A stretch of 64,000 nucleotides of DNA from Ferruginibacter albus (GTDB lineage: Bacteria > Bacteroidota > Bacteroidia > Chitinophagales > Chitinophagaceae): positions 1,266,001 to 1,330,000 of the forward strand of contig NZ_CP083388.1 in assembly GCF_020042285.1 (NCBI RefSeq). The letters run 5' to 3'. The position numbers were made by a program, and so were the translations under genes. Every line of letters starts with the position of its first letter. Position 1 is the stretch's first letter. Shown one piece after another: positions 18,528 to 27,320 of this stretch. The notes under the pieces were generated by a model that was given only the letters and a program-made list of their open reading frames with translations, ran no database searches and was not told where the DNA came from.

Positions 18528-19037
18528 TTCTAAATATCTTTCTTCCACTATTTTTTTATGGTGATAGAAGTGCCCAAGCAGTTGAAAGCCTACTGCTTCA
18601 GGAGTAATGGTATAATTCCATGCTTTTCCTTCATTTTGCAGCATCTCAGGTGTAAAGCTATTGAATAATAAATGTGTAGATTGACGAACGATCAAAAATT
18701 CATTCCCTAAACTTTGCCAGCTACGGGCATCAGCATTGGAGTTGGCAGCATAATCATTTTCTTCAAAACCGGGCAATGCGATCTTTTCTTTTCTTGCAAA
18801 ACACAAAGCCCTGTAAGAGAAAATACGTTCAGCATCTATGATATGCTGTAATACTTCTTTAATGCTCCATTTTCCCGGTGCATAGATCAGGTGCGATTTT
18901 TCTTCTGATATAGAAGAAAGAAAGCTTCTGATAATAGGCGTTTGTTTGTTGAATGCATCTGCCAGATCCTCTTCGGGCACTAACGCAACATACTCCTGGA
19001 ACATTCCGGGGTATGCTGACGGGGAAGGTTTACTCAT
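18522..19037 (-). CDS. DinB-superfamily (DinB_2) protein
   Basis: 171 residues, a four-helix-bundle protein of the DinB/YfiT superfamily (not the polymerase DinB). The metal-binding histidines are visible: one in 'VLQHIIDAERIF' and two in 'QLLGHFYHHKKI'. The motif APGKWSIKEVLQHI near residue 53 is the family signature. Members act as thiol-dependent metalloenzymes or have no known reaction; no substrate can be named here. Lies 17 bases downstream of the subtilase gene on the same strand, possibly co-transcribed. Confidence 0.85.
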   Translation of the reverse strand: MSKPSPSAYPGMFQEYVALVPEEDLADAFNKQTPIIRSFLSSISEEKSHLIYAPGKWSIKEVLQHIIDAERIFSYRALCFARKEKIALPGFEENDYAANSNADARSWQSLGNEFLIVRQSTHLLFNSFTPEMLQNEGKAWNYTITPEAVGFQLLGHFYHHKKIVEERYLEK

Positions 19038-19054
19038 AAAAAATTTTACAGTTA

Positions 19055-20722
19055 TTATTTGGTTTTTTTAGTAACAGGTTTAACTGCTTTAGGCTTAGTA
19101 GTAACCGGTGCAGTTGCACTGTTTCTTTCACCTTTTAAAGTAGCTGCTAATTTAATAGCTTCATAGGCATTTACGATGCCGCCTGTTTTACTAATATCGC
19201 TCAAATTTACTAAACTATCTGTACCCGGAATATCAACTTTTTCAGCAGGCTTTACAGCACTTTTTTCAATTACATATTTTAATTGTTGTGCAGTAAGCGT
19301 AGGGTAGTATTCCAACACCAATGCAGCAATACCCGCTACCACCGGCGCTGCCATACTTGTTCCTGATGCTTTGCCGTAATTGTTTTTTGTAGGTATAGTA
19401 GAATAGATTTTCACACCTGGCGAAAATACATCCACTTCTTTTTTACCATAGTTGCTAAAGCTGGCAGTAATACCTTTTAATTTAGGATCTCCGCTGGCTC
19501 CAACAGTGATCCAGTTGGTAGGACGATTGCCATCCAAATAAAATCCGCTGGGGAAATTATCAGCTGTATCAATATTTTTTGCATCATTACCCGCTGCATG
19601 TACTAACAGTACTCCTTTGCTTTCTGCATATCTAACCGCATCATCCACCCATTTTTTTTGTGGTGAAAAATCTTTACCAAAACTCATGCTTATTACCTGA
19701 GCACCATTGTCAACACAATAACGGATAGCGTTGGCAATATCTTTATCGTGCTCATCGCCATCGGGTACCGCACGCACCATCATAATCCGAACATTGTCTG
19801 CAATTCCATCCACACCAATCCCATTTCCTCTTATAGCGCCAATGATGCCTGAGCAATGCGTTCCATGAAAAGGAGTACCGGCTGTAAGATCATTGTTTCC
19901 GTAATTTCTGTCATTAATATTTGTTTCATCATCTTGCACTACTTCTTTTCTATATTCTTTAGGAGGATTATCCGCTGCATCTGCTTTTGTAATCTCATCG
20001 TTCATTTCATCAATGATCTGCTTATTGGTAATATCGTTACTGCCATTAGCGTTGCAAAGCGTTTGCATCAAATCTTTTACTTTTTTAGCATCTTTATTAT
20101 CGCTGGTATAAGCGGTAAGATCATTACAGCTGTATTCTTCTTTGCCAAGGTCTTTTCTTATTACGGAATCTCCTGTTTTTAAGAGCGGTAATAATTTTTG
20201 AATGTAAACCACTTCAGCAAAATTTACATCACCAACTACTTTCTTTTGTGCTTTTTTATAAGTAGCCAGCTCTGCCCATTCATTTTGAGGTACAGAAGAG
20301 GAATCGGGAGTATTAGAACCGAATTTTTCTTTTAAAGAATAATACACACGGGCAGCTTCATAGCTGTCTTTGTTCACATTCTTTCCGTCTTTACCACCCA
20401 GGAAGTTCCATCCATGTATGTCATCTACATACCCATTTTTGTCATCGTCAATTCCATTGCCCGGAATTTCTTTTGGGTTTGTCCAGAAGATTGCTTTCAG
20501 ATCTTCGTGCGTAGAGTCAACACCACTGTCAATTACGCCTACCACAACAGTCTTGCTTTTTAACTTTTTTGCTTTGATGAACGAATAGGCTTTATCTAAA
20601 CTAATACCATAAAAACCTGTAGTAGCCTTATCTAACTGGTGCCAGTTATTAGGGATAGTATCCTGGGCAAACAGCGTACTGCTTACTGCCATCGATGTTA
20701 TAAAAAGAATGTTTTTAATCAT
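19055..20722 (-). CDS. Secreted subtilisin-like (S8) serine protease
   Basis: 555 residues. Signal peptide MIKNILFITSMAVSSTLFAQ. The catalytic triad is complete: Asp65 in VVGVIDSGVDSTHED, His286 in PFHGTHCSGIIG and Ser456 in ASGTSMAAPVVAG, with the oxyanion Asn378 in AAGND. Between Asp65 and His286 there is an insertion of roughly 170 residues, lysine- and acid-rich, much longer than in subtilisin; such inserts are known in Bacteroidota S8 proteases. The end is a lysine/threonine-rich tail (KPKAVKPVTKKTK) with no T9SS sorting motif. Expected to act in the periplasm or outside the cell. Confidence 0.92.
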   Translation of the reverse strand: MIKNILFITSMAVSSTLFAQDTIPNNWHQLDKATTGFYGISLDKAYSFIKAKKLKSKTVVVGVIDSGVDSTHEDLKAIFWTNPKEIPGNGIDDDKNGYVDDIHGWNFLGGKDGKNVNKDSYEAARVYYSLKEKFGSNTPDSSSVPQNEWAELATYKKAQKKVVGDVNFAEVVYIQKLLPLLKTGDSVIRKDLGKEEYSCNDLTAYTSDNKDAKKVKDLMQTLCNANGSNDITNKQIIDEMNDEITKADAADNPPKEYRKEVVQDDETNINDRNYGNNDLTAGTPFHGTHCSGIIGAIRGNGIGVDGIADNVRIMMVRAVPDGDEHDKDIANAIRYCVDNGAQVISMSFGKDFSPQKKWVDDAVRYAESKGVLLVHAAGNDAKNIDTADNFPSGFYLDGNRPTNWITVGASGDPKLKGITASFSNYGKKEVDVFSPGVKIYSTIPTKNNYGKASGTSMAAPVVAGIAALVLEYYPTLTAQQLKYVIEKSAVKPAEKVDIPGTDSLVNLSDISKTGGIVNAYEAIKLAATLKGERNSATAPVTTKPKAVKPVTKKTK

Positions 20723-20824
20723 TTTAATTAATTTATAACCTGCAATTTATTTACTCTTGGTTAAAAACCGACAACCGCTCATAAAATTAGAATACAGGTA
20801 GTTTATATTAACAGTTTGTTTCAT

Positions 20825-21649
20825 TTATAAGGAAAGGATGCTGACAAAGTAATTCCTGTCAAATTCGTTGCGTAGTATCTGACCTTTTTCAAATAATCCA
20901 AACATACTGCTTCCGCTTCCGCTCATGGCAGCATATACAGCTCCCTGCTGATACAATTTATCTTTTATAAGCTGAATGGCAGGATGTTGCCGGAATACAG
21001 GTTCTTCAAAATCGTTTTTTAATAATTCCTTCCAATAGATAACCGGTTGTTGAATGATCTGCTTAAGAGAGCTTTCCGGGGTGAAATTTTTCAATTGTGA
21101 AAAAGCCCAGCCTGTATTTACGTGAATACCCGGATTTACCAGTACTAATTGATAATTCGATAGGTCAATCCTGATCTCTTCCAGTATTTCACCGCGACCT
21201 GTTGCAACACAAGGTTTGTTTATAATAAAAAATGGACAATCACTGCCTAGCTGTAATGCATATTCTATAAGTTGTTGTGATGATAAACCCAATTGAAATT
21301 TCTCATTCAATAAATTTAATGTAAACGAACCATCTGCAGAACCACCGCCTAAGCCTGCACCCAAAGGAATGGTTTTGTGTAAATGCATTTTTATAGCAGG
21401 CAATTGAGGAAAATCTTTTTTTAAAAGATGGTAGGCTTTGCTGCAAATATTCTTTTCTGTATCCTGTTCAGCAATGAGTCCGGTATTGGTAAAAATTATA
21501 TCCTGTGTTGCATTTGGATTTGGTAGTATTTCCAACACATCCTTTATTGGAACAGGGTAGAAAATAGTTTCGAGGTTGTGAAACCCATCTTCTCTTTTAC
21601 CAAGAATATGTAAGCCAAGATTTATTTTACAGTTGGGAAAAGAAAGCAT
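20825..21649 (-). CDS. ispE: 4-diphosphocytidyl-2-C-methyl-D-erythritol kinase
   Basis: 274 residues, the usual IspE length. The GHMP-kinase fold is shown by the N-terminal CKINLGLHILGKREDGFHNL motif, the ATP loop PLGAGLGGGSADGS near residue 100, and the C-terminal MSGSGSSMFGLF. It phosphorylates CDP-methylerythritol at the 2-hydroxyl, the fourth step of the MEP pathway for isopentenyl diphosphate. Single gene in the gap between the subtilase and the DUF151 gene. Confidence 0.95.
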   Translation of the reverse strand: MLSFPNCKINLGLHILGKREDGFHNLETIFYPVPIKDVLEILPNPNATQDIIFTNTGLIAEQDTEKNICSKAYHLLKKDFPQLPAIKMHLHKTIPLGAGLGGGSADGSFTLNLLNEKFQLGLSSQQLIEYALQLGSDCPFFIINKPCVATGRGEILEEIRIDLSNYQLVLVNPGIHVNTGWAFSQLKNFTPESSLKQIIQQPVIYWKELLKNDFEEPVFRQHPAIQLIKDKLYQQGAVYAAMSGSGSSMFGLFEKGQILRNEFDRNYFVSILSL

Positions 21650-21756
21650 TGGCTTAATTAGTAATTAAGAATTAATAATTGTGATGGGGATCTAAAGCTT
21701 GTAAACAATATTTACAATTAAAGATGAATATTGGTATGCCGATGAAAGAAATGTGA

Positions 21757-21785
21757 CACAACGATGATGCCATGAAAAACGAATG
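21757..21785. repeat. 29-base dispersed intergenic repeat, copy 2
   Basis: Matches 15087-15115 at 26 of 29 positions (CACAACGATG ... ATGAAAAAC ... AATG). It lies just past the end of the DUF151 gene, in the 150-base gap before ispE. Confidence 0.5.
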
Positions 21786-21799
21786 CCTGTACCAAAAAA

Positions 21800-22390
21800 T
21801 CATTTCTTTCTGCTCTTCAACTCATCACGTATAGCAATGGCTCTGATGTAATCTTCATGTTCCAATACTTCATTCAGCAAATTATTCAACTCTTCTATTG
21901 AAAGTGATTTTAGATCATCTCTATTTGCTGAATCGGTGGTTACCGGCGCTGCAGCGGTGGTTTTCTTTTTCTTCTCATCGTCTTCCATTAAAATGCCGGC
22001 GCTGTCTAAAATATTTTCGTAGGTATAAATAGGACAGCCAAAACGCACCGCCAATGCCAGGGCATCAGAGGTACGGGAATCAATTTCAACGGTATCTTTT
22101 TCGCTGCTGCAAATCAATTTGCTGTAAAATATTCCTTCCTGCAGATCGCTGATAATAACCTCATGCAATTCTACATTGAAAGCAAGCATGAAATTTTTCA
22201 TCAGGTCGTGTGTAAGCGGGCGACTCGGGCTCATTCGTTCCAACGCTACGGCAATTGCCTGCGCTTCAAAACCTCCGATAACAATAGGTAAACGGCGTAA
22301 TCCATTTATTTCGCCCAGCACTACGGCATACGAATGGGTTTGCGTAATGCTATGCGATAAAGCAACTATTTCCAGTTCAATCTTTTTCAT
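21800..22390 (-). CDS. Bifunctional nuclease family protein (DUF151) with UVR motif
   Basis: 196 residues. Residues 1-140 form the BFN/DUF151 domain (VVLGEINGLRRLPIVIGGFEAQ; SRPLTHDLMKNF; IDSRTSDALALAVRFGCPIY). A lysine/alanine-rich linker leads to a C-terminal UvrB/UvrC-interaction helix pair (LNNLLNEVLEHEDYIRAIAI). Plant and archaeal members show nuclease activity; the bacterial role is not established. The same BFN-UVR arrangement is widespread in Bacteroidota. Monocistronic. Confidence 0.88.
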   Translation of the reverse strand: MKKIELEIVALSHSITQTHSYAVVLGEINGLRRLPIVIGGFEAQAIAVALERMSPSRPLTHDLMKNFMLAFNVELHEVIISDLQEGIFYSKLICSSEKDTVEIDSRTSDALALAVRFGCPIYTYENILDSAGILMEDDEKKKKTTAAAPVTTDSANRDDLKSLSIEELNNLLNEVLEHEDYIRAIAIRDELKSRKK

Positions 22391-22449
22391 AAATCAAGTA
22401 CGAAACTAAGGTTTTTTAGCTTGTATAATTGAATTTTTTGTGTACAGTT

Positions 22450-23412
22450 TTACAGATGTTTTAGCTTTTTTACAGCTTCGGTTATTTTAGGAACAACTTC
22501 AAATGCATCGGCAACGATTCCGTAATCGGCAGCTTTAAAAAAAGGAGCTTCAGGGTCTTTATTGATCACCACAATTACTTTACTTCTATTAACTCCAGCC
22601 AGGTGTTGTATAGCTCCTGAAATACCAATGGCAATGTATAAATTGGGAGCAATGGCTAAGCCTGTTTGTCCAACATGTTCGTGGTGTGGTCGCCAGCCGG
22701 AATCTGCTACAGGACGGCTACACGCCGTTGCAGCTCCCAATGCTTTGGCAAGGTCCGTTACAATGCTCCAGTTTTCAGGACCTTTTAAACCACGCCCACC
22801 ACTTACTACTAATTCTGCTTCACTTAAAGAGATTTCTCCTTCTAACTTGTTGGTAGCTGTTACTTTTATTTTAGGGGACTCAACGGGAATGTTTAATTCG
22901 CTCACTTGTGCAGTACCGTTAGTTGCTGTAACAGGGTAAGAGTTAGGATTAAGAGCGATGATTTTGATATCGGTATTGATGGAAACATTCGCAAAAGCTT
23001 TACCGCTGAAAACGTTTTTCTTTACAGTAAAACCATTGCTTACATCCGGTAAGGCAATAGCCCCCGAAACCAAGCCTGCTTTTAGTTTTACACTTACTAT
23101 TGGCGCAATTGCTTTGCCGGTGAAATTATTCGAGAAGATGATCACTTTCGCACCTATGGATGTAGCCGCTTCTGCAATTACTTTAGCAAAGACTTTCGCA
23201 TCTAAATGATTCAATGAATCATTTTTTACAGTATGAACTTTACTGATGCCGTAATTTCCTAATGCTGCTAAATCGTCGCTCACACTTCCCAGAATAACTG
23301 CTTCTGCAGATGTGCCTAACAATTCTGCAACTTTGGCTCCGTACGATGCTACTTCAAAAGAAGTTTTCTTTATTTGTCCTTCGGACTGATCTATATATAT
23401 TAATACTGACAT
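22450..23412 (-). CDS. etfA: Electron transfer flavoprotein alpha subunit
   Basis: 320 residues. The C-terminal FAD-binding domain is clear: SGGRGLKGPENW, ACSRPVADSGWRPHHEHVGQTG, and AIGISGAIQHLAG with FKAADYGIVAD. Heterodimer with EtfB; carries electrons from acyl-CoA dehydrogenases to the ETF:quinone oxidoreductase. It starts 18 bases after the stop of etfB, so the two form an operon. Confidence 0.96.
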   Translation of the reverse strand: MSVLIYIDQSEGQIKKTSFEVASYGAKVAELLGTSAEAVILGSVSDDLAALGNYGISKVHTVKNDSLNHLDAKVFAKVIAEAATSIGAKVIIFSNNFTGKAIAPIVSVKLKAGLVSGAIALPDVSNGFTVKKNVFSGKAFANVSINTDIKIIALNPNSYPVTATNGTAQVSELNIPVESPKIKVTATNKLEGEISLSEAELVVSGGRGLKGPENWSIVTDLAKALGAATACSRPVADSGWRPHHEHVGQTGLAIAPNLYIAIGISGAIQHLAGVNRSKVIVVINKDPEAPFFKAADYGIVADAFEVVPKITEAVKKLKHL

Positions 23413-23430
23413 AATGGATTAATTAAATGA

Positions 23431-24174
23431 TTAAATGACCTTCGCTTCTTCGTGCAATAATCTTACTAATTCTTCGGGAGTATCTGCAGGAATTAATTTA
23501 ACACCTGATTTTGCCGGAGGCAATTCAAACGACTTTATAGAAGTCAAAGGCTCAATAGTGGTAGGGTCAATAACTTTTAATGGTTTACTTCTTGCTCCCA
23601 TAATACCTTTCATATTAGGAATGCGTTGCTCTGCAACCCCCTTTTGACAACTAACTACTACGGGTAACTGTGCCTGGTTGGTTTCTTCCCCGCCCTCAAT
23701 TTCACGAATAACGGTAGCTTGCCCGTTAGCGATATCAAATTTTGTAGCCAGTGAAATATAAGGGAGTTCTAATAACTCTGCCAGCATGCCGCCAACGGAG
23801 GATCCATTGTAATCGATGGTTTCTTTACCTGTGAAGATCAGATCGTAACTACCTTCTTTGGCTACTTCTGCAATTTGTGAAGCGATATAAAAGCTGTCGC
23901 TGCTTTCAGCATTTATGCGAATGGCTTCGTCGCCGCCTAGTGCCAAAGCCTTTCGGATAATAGGTTCTGTATCTGCAGCGCCCACAGTTATCAAATGAAT
24001 AACCGCCGAAGCATCCGCTTCTTTTAACTCAATTGCTCTTACCAGGGCATACCATTCATCGTAAGGGTTGATGATCCATTGTACGCCATCCGCAGCGAAT
24101 TTCGTATTGTTATCTGTGAAAGCTATTTTTGCCGTTGTATCCGGCGATTTAGTAATGCAGACTAATATTTTCAT
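23431..24174 (-). CDS. etfB: Electron transfer flavoprotein beta subunit
   Basis: 247 residues, typical EtfB length. Motifs: MKILVCITKSPDTTAKIAF at the N-terminus, NPYDEWYALVRAIELKE, and the AMP-binding/recognition region GKETIDYNGSSVGGMLAELL. Binds AMP and pairs with EtfA. First gene of the etfBA operon, divergent from the TPR gene with a 66-base gap that must contain both promoters. Confidence 0.96.
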   Translation of the reverse strand: MKILVCITKSPDTTAKIAFTDNNTKFAADGVQWIINPYDEWYALVRAIELKEADASAVIHLITVGAADTEPIIRKALALGGDEAIRINAESSDSFYIASQIAEVAKEGSYDLIFTGKETIDYNGSSVGGMLAELLELPYISLATKFDIANGQATVIREIEGGEETNQAQLPVVVSCQKGVAEQRIPNMKGIMGARSKPLKVIDPTTIEPLTSIKSFELPPAKSGVKLIPADTPEELVRLLHEEAKVI

Positions 24175-24240
24175 ATAGCGAAATTTATAAGCAATATTTA
24201 TATTAAATATACCGGATATAAATTTAAAAATAAAATAGAA

Positions 24241-24552
24241 GTGGAACGAATTGAAAAGTTAAAAGAGTTTTTAAAAAGTAATCCGGATGACAGTTTTTTA
24301 AAGCATGCCTTGGCATTGGAATATATAAAAATAAGTGAAGATGCAACTGCGAGAACACTGTTTGAAGATATACTGCAAACGGAACCGGGTTATGTGGGAT
24401 CTTACTATCATTTAGGAAAGTTACTGGAACGCATAAACGATAGAACGACTGCGATTACTATTTATGAAAAAGGAATGAAGGAAGCAAAACAGGCAGGTGA
24501 TAATCATGCATACAGCGAATTGCAGACAGCGTATGATGATTTGATGGATTGA
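24241..24552 (+). CDS. Small tetratricopeptide-repeat protein
   Basis: 103 residues, starting at GTG (24241), as no ATG fits the N-terminal helix. Two to three TPR-like helix pairs are visible (FLKHALALEYIKISEDATA; GYVGSYYHLGKLLERINDR; AITIYEKGMKEAKQAGD). A cytoplasmic adaptor-like protein; partner unknown. Directly precedes tilS by 18 bases on the same strand, so probably co-transcribed. Confidence 0.82.
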   Translation: MERIEKLKEFLKSNPDDSFLKHALALEYIKISEDATARTLFEDILQTEPGYVGSYYHLGKLLERINDRTTAITIYEKGMKEAKQAGDNHAYSELQTAYDDLMD

Positions 24553-24570
24553 TATTATTAAATTTTACGA

Positions 24571-25908
24571 ATGGATCTGTTAAAAGAGTTTAAGGACTAC
24601 ATTAAAAAAGAAGATCTTTTTCAACCAAAAGATAAATTACTCCTTGCCGTTAGCGGTGGAGTAGATTCTGTTGTGTTGTGTGAACTTTGTAAACAGGCGG
24701 GTTATGATTTTACAATAGCACATTGTAATTTTCAATTAAGAGGAGAGGAGAGTGAACGGGACGAACAATTTGTAAGGAACTTAGCAACTACATATAATGT
24801 TGAAGTCTTTATTAAAAAATTTGATACCAACAAGTATGTAGCAGAAACAAAAGCCGGTGTGCAGGAAGCTGCGAGAGAACTGAGGTATAGCTGGTTTAAA
24901 GAGATCATAAATGGTGCTTCTTCATTCCTATATCTGGTTACAGCCCATCATGCTAATGATAATATCGAAACGGTATTAATGAATTTTTTTAAAGGAACCG
25001 GCATTAGTGGGCTGCATGGCATCTTGCCAAAACACAATAAGATAATCAGGCCTTTATTGTTTGCAACAAAAGATGAGATCAAAGCTTTCGCAAAAGAAAA
25101 TGATTTATCGTTTGTAGAAGATTCGTCGAATACTTCCAATAAATACACACGCAATTATTTTCGTAATCAATTGATCCCTGATCTGCAAAAAACATTTCCG
25201 CAGGTAGAGAAAAATTTGATTGATAATATTGAGCGATTCAAAGATGTTGAGTTGTTATATCAACAGTCCATCGATCTTCATAAAAAGAAATTAGTAGAAA
25301 AAAAAGGAAATGAATTTCATATTCCTGTATTGAAATTATTACAGTCAAAGCCTTTAGCTACCATTATTTACGAGATCATTAAAGACTTTGGTTTTTCCTC
25401 ACAACAGGTAAATGAAATAATTGCGTTATTGCAGAGCGAGTCGGGCAAATACGTTCAGTCATCTTCTTACAGAATTATTAAAAATCGTAACTGGTTGATT
25501 GTTTCACCTAATAAAACGGAAGAAGCCGGCAATATTTTAATTGAAGAATGCGATAAAAGAATAGTTTTCCAAAATGGAGCTCTTGAAATAAATAAAATAC
25601 TAAATACTCAATATTCAATAATCAATTCTCAATTGACTGCGCAACTTGATGCTTCAGAAGTACAATTTCCGTTATTGTTACGCAAATGGAAACAAGGAGA
25701 TTATTTTTATCCGTTGGGTATGAAAAAAAAGAAAAAGCTGAGTCGCTTTTTTATCGATCAGAAATTATCACTTACCGATAAAGAAAAAGTGTGGGTGCTT
25801 GAAAGCAATAAACGAATTGTATGGATCGTCGGGTTGCGTATTGATGATCGTTTTAAGATCATCCCTTCTACAGAAAATGTTCTGCAAGTGAATTTAATTT
25901 CCCAGTAA
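24571..25908 (+). CDS. tilS: tRNA(Ile)-lysidine synthetase
   Basis: 445 residues. PP-loop SGGVDS at residues 28-33, then 'TAHHANDNIETVLMNFFKGTG' and 'EDSSNTSNKYTRNYFRN', all TilS motifs; the C-terminal domain has KWKQGDYFYPLGMKKKKKLSRFF. It converts cytidine 34 of tRNA-Ile(CAU) to lysidine with ATP and lysine, which is essential. Its last 15 bases overlap the convergent rhomboid gene. Confidence 0.95.
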   Translation: MDLLKEFKDYIKKEDLFQPKDKLLLAVSGGVDSVVLCELCKQAGYDFTIAHCNFQLRGEESERDEQFVRNLATTYNVEVFIKKFDTNKYVAETKAGVQEAARELRYSWFKEIINGASSFLYLVTAHHANDNIETVLMNFFKGTGISGLHGILPKHNKIIRPLLFATKDEIKAFAKENDLSFVEDSSNTSNKYTRNYFRNQLIPDLQKTFPQVEKNLIDNIERFKDVELLYQQSIDLHKKKLVEKKGNEFHIPVLKLLQSKPLATIIYEIIKDFGFSSQQVNEIIALLQSESGKYVQSSSYRIIKNRNWLIVSPNKTEEAGNILIEECDKRIVFQNGALEINKILNTQYSIINSQLTAQLDASEVQFPLLLRKWKQGDYFYPLGMKKKKKLSRFFIDQKLSLTDKEKVWVLESNKRIVWIVGLRIDDRFKIIPSTENVLQVNLISQ

Positions 25909-26559
25909 ACTTGGATGCTTTAATTGTTCAAGGATCAAGCCTATCAGGTCGGGTTGCAAAACTGCTACTATTAGAAAAGTGAATATCAGCCCGAATAGCG
26001 AACCCCAGAGATGCGCATCGTGATTGACATTGCCAATGTTTCTCTTGCTCATATATACACAGTATACAATGTAGAGTACTGCATATAAAGCCGCTGAAAT
26101 TTTTATTGCCCCCCAAATATAAATACTGTCCCAGGGCATAAACAGAATAGAACCAAAAACCACGGCAGAAACTGCTCCGGAAGCTCCTAGCGATAAATAA
26201 TTGGAATCGTCTTTATGTTTAAAATAGCTCGGCAGATCAGAAACAATCAGCGCTAAAAAATATAGAATTATAAAACTTATAGAGCCGCCAAGTCTTCCAT
26301 ATATAAATATCTTTTCCAGGTTCTGTCCAAAAAAATAAAAGGTAAACATGTTAAAGAACAAGTGCATAAAATCTGCATGTATAAAACCAGAACTTATGAA
26401 GCGATAATATTGTTGATGTCGTTTTACTCCATAGGGCCACATAATGGCTTTTTCGGTGATGTTCCTATTGTAAAACCCAAGTAATGAAACGATGATATTG
26501 ATGAGAAGTATAATAATGGTTGCGGGGAAATTGCTGAAGTCGCCTAAATTCATGAACAT
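25894..26559 (-). CDS. Rhomboid-family intramembrane serine protease
   Basis: 221 residues with six membrane helices. The 'RFISSGFIHADFMHLFFNM' stretch is the rhomboid H-x(4)-H region, the nucleophile is Ser127 in LGASGAV and the base is His183 in DAHLWGSLFG. Start taken at the ATG at 26559; the ATG two codons later is equally good. Cleaves membrane proteins inside the bilayer; substrates unknown. Tail-to-tail overlap with tilS, and 23 bases upstream of rlmH's 3' end on the same strand. Confidence 0.9.
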   Translation of the reverse strand: MFMNLGDFSNFPATIIILLINIIVSLLGFYNRNITEKAIMWPYGVKRHQQYYRFISSGFIHADFMHLFFNMFTFYFFGQNLEKIFIYGRLGGSISFIILYFLALIVSDLPSYFKHKDDSNYLSLGASGAVSAVVFGSILFMPWDSIYIWGAIKISAALYAVLYIVYCVYMSKRNIGNVNHDAHLWGSLFGLIFTFLIVAVLQPDLIGLILEQLKHPSLLGN

Positions 26560-26582
26560 TTTTTTTCAAAACTAAGTAATAA

Positions 26583-27056
26583 TTAACTGTGATGATATTT
26601 TTCGTTGCGGAGGATAGAACAGGCACGATAGATTTGTTCCGATAATAATAAGCGCACTAATTGATGCGGAAAAACCAGCCGGGATAAGCTCCAGGTATAA
26701 TTGGCTCTTCCTGCAATTTCCTTACTTACCCCAAAAGCGCCCCCGATCAAAAAAACTATAGTGCGTACACTTTCATTTCCTCGTGTTTGAATAAATGTAG
26801 CCAGCTCTTCACTACTTAATTGTTTGCCTCTTTCATCCAGCAAAACCAAATAGTCTTCTTTTTTTAATGCAGATAAAATGATCTCTGCTTCTTTCTTTTT
26901 TAGATCCGTTTCGCTTAATGTGCCTGCATTTTTTGGAGGAGCAATGATCTTCCATTCCGCAGGATAATATCCTGTAATGCGTTTGGTAAAAAGATCGATT
27001 CCTTCTTTTACATAAAAATCATGCATTTTGCCGATGGTCCAAAGTTCAATTTTCAT
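26583..27056 (-). CDS. rlmH: 23S rRNA (pseudouridine-1915-N3)-methyltransferase
   Basis: 157 residues from the ATG at 27056 (MKIELWTIGKMHDFYVKEG); the frame stays open upstream but would run into the tRNA-Arg gene, so the shorter form is right and matches the family length. SPOUT knot motifs: VLLDERGKQLSSEELA, VFLIGGAFGVS and LVRLLLSEQIYRACSI ending KYHH. Methylates pseudouridine 1915 in helix 69. It is the last core gene before the island. Confidence 0.95.
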   Translation of the reverse strand: MKIELWTIGKMHDFYVKEGIDLFTKRITGYYPAEWKIIAPPKNAGTLSETDLKKKEAEIILSALKKEDYLVLLDERGKQLSSEELATFIQTRGNESVRTIVFLIGGAFGVSKEIAGRANYTWSLSRLVFPHQLVRLLLSEQIYRACSILRNEKYHHS

Positions 27057-27090
27057 GTATAAAATTTCAATGGCAAATTTGCAAAAACGC

Positions 27091-27121
27091 TTGGGTACGA
27101 TAAAATAAATCTTTATCTTTG
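27091..27121 (+). promoter_or_regulatory. Bacteroidota-type promoter of tRNA-Arg
   Basis: TTG at 27091-27093, 20-base spacer, TATCTTTG at 27114-27121, which matches -7 TAnnTTTG exactly. The tRNA starts ten bases later. Confidence 0.75.
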
Positions 27122-27130
27122 CCGCCCATT

Positions 27131-27204
27131 GGCTGCGTAGCTCAACTGAATAGAGCATCTGACTACGGATCAGAAGGTTTTAGGTTTGAATCCTAACGCG
27201 GTCA
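27131..27204 (+). tRNA. tRNA-Arg (ACG), island integration target
   Basis: Cloverleaf with acceptor GGCTGCG/CGCGGTC (two G-U pairs), D arm TAGCTCAACTGAATAGAGC, anticodon loop CTACGGA (anticodon ACG) and T arm TTAGG-TTTGAAT-CCTAA. CCA is not encoded. The T arm and acceptor 3' half (27186-27204) are the part that tRNA-targeting integrases normally rebuild; mobile genes start directly after it. Confidence 0.95.
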
Positions 27205-27214
27205 CAAGCTAGAC

Positions 27215-27250
27215 AAGGGTTTCAACGTTTTTTCGTTGAGACCCTTTTTA
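27215..27250 (+). terminator. Terminator after tRNA-Arg
   Basis: AAGGGTTTCAACG / CGTTGAGACCCTT hairpin (13 bp, one G-U pair) with a T6 loop and a T-run tail. Confidence 0.85.
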
Positions 27251-27271
27251 ATTTGCGCACCATTTGCGCAC
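27251..27271. repeat. Tandem ATTTGCGCAC repeat at the island edge
   Basis: ATTTGCGCAC at 27251-27260 and again at 27262-27271, one base apart. Short direct repeats next to a tRNA attachment site are what arm-type integrase sites look like; this assignment is inferred from position only. Confidence 0.5.
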
Positions 27272-27320
27272 GCTTACCTAATTTTTGACTTTTTAATTAT
27301 ATTAATTTTACAATCAAAAA

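Noticed and set aside
18522..19037. Reading the DinB-superfamily protein as DNA polymerase IV
   Set aside because: It is the four-helix DinB/YfiT metalloprotein family; the true Y-family polymerase is at 53412-54563.
27057..27158. N-terminal extension of RlmH
   Set aside because: It would overlap the tRNA-Arg gene and its promoter on the other strand and exceeds the family length of about 155 residues.
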